DNA of 41,609 nucleotides from Chloroflexota bacterium. GTDB taxonomy: Bacteria > Chloroflexota > Anaerolineae > B4-G1 > SLSP01. The notes under the pieces were generated by a model, which saw only the letters and a list, made by a program, of their open reading frames with translations, searched no databases and was not told the origin of the DNA. The stretch spans positions 1-41,609 of the forward strand of contig JAKQHY010000181.1 of the NCBI GenBank assembly GCA_029555965.1. Reading direction: 5' to 3'. A program made the position numbers and the translations under genes. Below, piece after piece: positions 41,581 through 41,609 of the stretch. The number at the start of each line of letters is the position of its first letter. The stretch's first letter is position 1.

Positions 41581-41598
41581 TTTTCAAGGGAGCCTACT

Positions 41599-41609
41599 AT
41601 GCGCAGCGA
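41599..41609 (+). CDS. start of a gene cut by the right edge
   Basis: ATG at 41599 with CAAGGGAG 6 bases upstream, encoding Met-Arg-Ser before the window ends. No function can be read. Confidence 0.5.

Overview
The window is chromosomal DNA from a GC-rich bacterium, most likely a member of the Chloroflexota (Anaerolineae or a related class). No rRNA is present, so this is an inference. It rests on coenzyme F420 genes (an NpdG-type reductase, a CofE-type ligase and an LLM-family oxidoreductase), a fused GldF-GldG ABC permease followed by a DUF4340 protein, a bactofilin beside DUF4446 and DUF2723 proteins, large secreted proteases (one ending in a YLPI-type tail), and many short-unit intergenic repeats.

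Layout. 1-2827 (minus): a three-gene operon of a GNAT acetyltransferase, a small membrane protein and a PAS histidine kinase cut by the left edge. It diverges from 2976-4820 (plus), a GtrA-like membrane protein and a GT4 glycosyltransferase. 4962-8425 (plus): a metallo-beta-lactamase-fold hydrolase and the F420 genes. 8513-9991 (plus): a processive GT2 glycosyltransferase, convergent with a minus-strand envelope block (13677-10023) of a DUF2723 membrane protein, a DUF4446 protein and a bactofilin. 13907-18684 (plus): a membrane-anchored zinc protease, glutamate racemase and a GH13 lipoprotein. 19054-20624: three tandem Hsp20 genes. 20868-25663: a Gld-like ABC exporter operon. 25852-26986: a YwaF-like membrane protein and an alkyltransferase-like DNA repair protein, convergent with nadE (28778-27054, minus). 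29010-35718 (plus): a PAP2-like protein and a soluble histidine kinase, a GrpB-family protein, a 1216-residue subtilase and a uridine-kinase-like protein. 35811-35884: tRNA-Lys(UUU) with promoter and terminator. 35968-41376 (plus): an MDR dehydrogenase, a double class II aldolase, a cluster of paralogous 2-TM proteins with lower GC, and an aldo/keto reductase. A new gene starts at 41599.

Cross-cutting signals. (1) Nearly every intergenic gap holds short tandem units of 7 to 9 bases, often as two complementary arms that form hairpins. In two cases the heptamers run right up to a start codon with no Shine-Dalgarno sequence. They resemble the STRR heptamer repeats of cyanobacteria. (2) Two promoters, ahead of the Hsp20 cluster and ahead of the ABC exporter, each carry four direct repeats with exact 11-bp periodicity, followed at nearly the same distance by a -10-like element and no recognisable -35. 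This is the layout of PhoB/SphR-type (OmpR-family) response-regulator sites and may mark an undescribed regulon. (3) The class II aldolase has a second copy of the fold in which all four metal ligands are replaced. (4) A three-copy family of 2-TM plus soluble-domain modules, partly fused, shows tandem duplication, and the fused gene probably began at a codon that is now ATA.

All functions are read from sequence motifs and remembered family features. No database search was possible.
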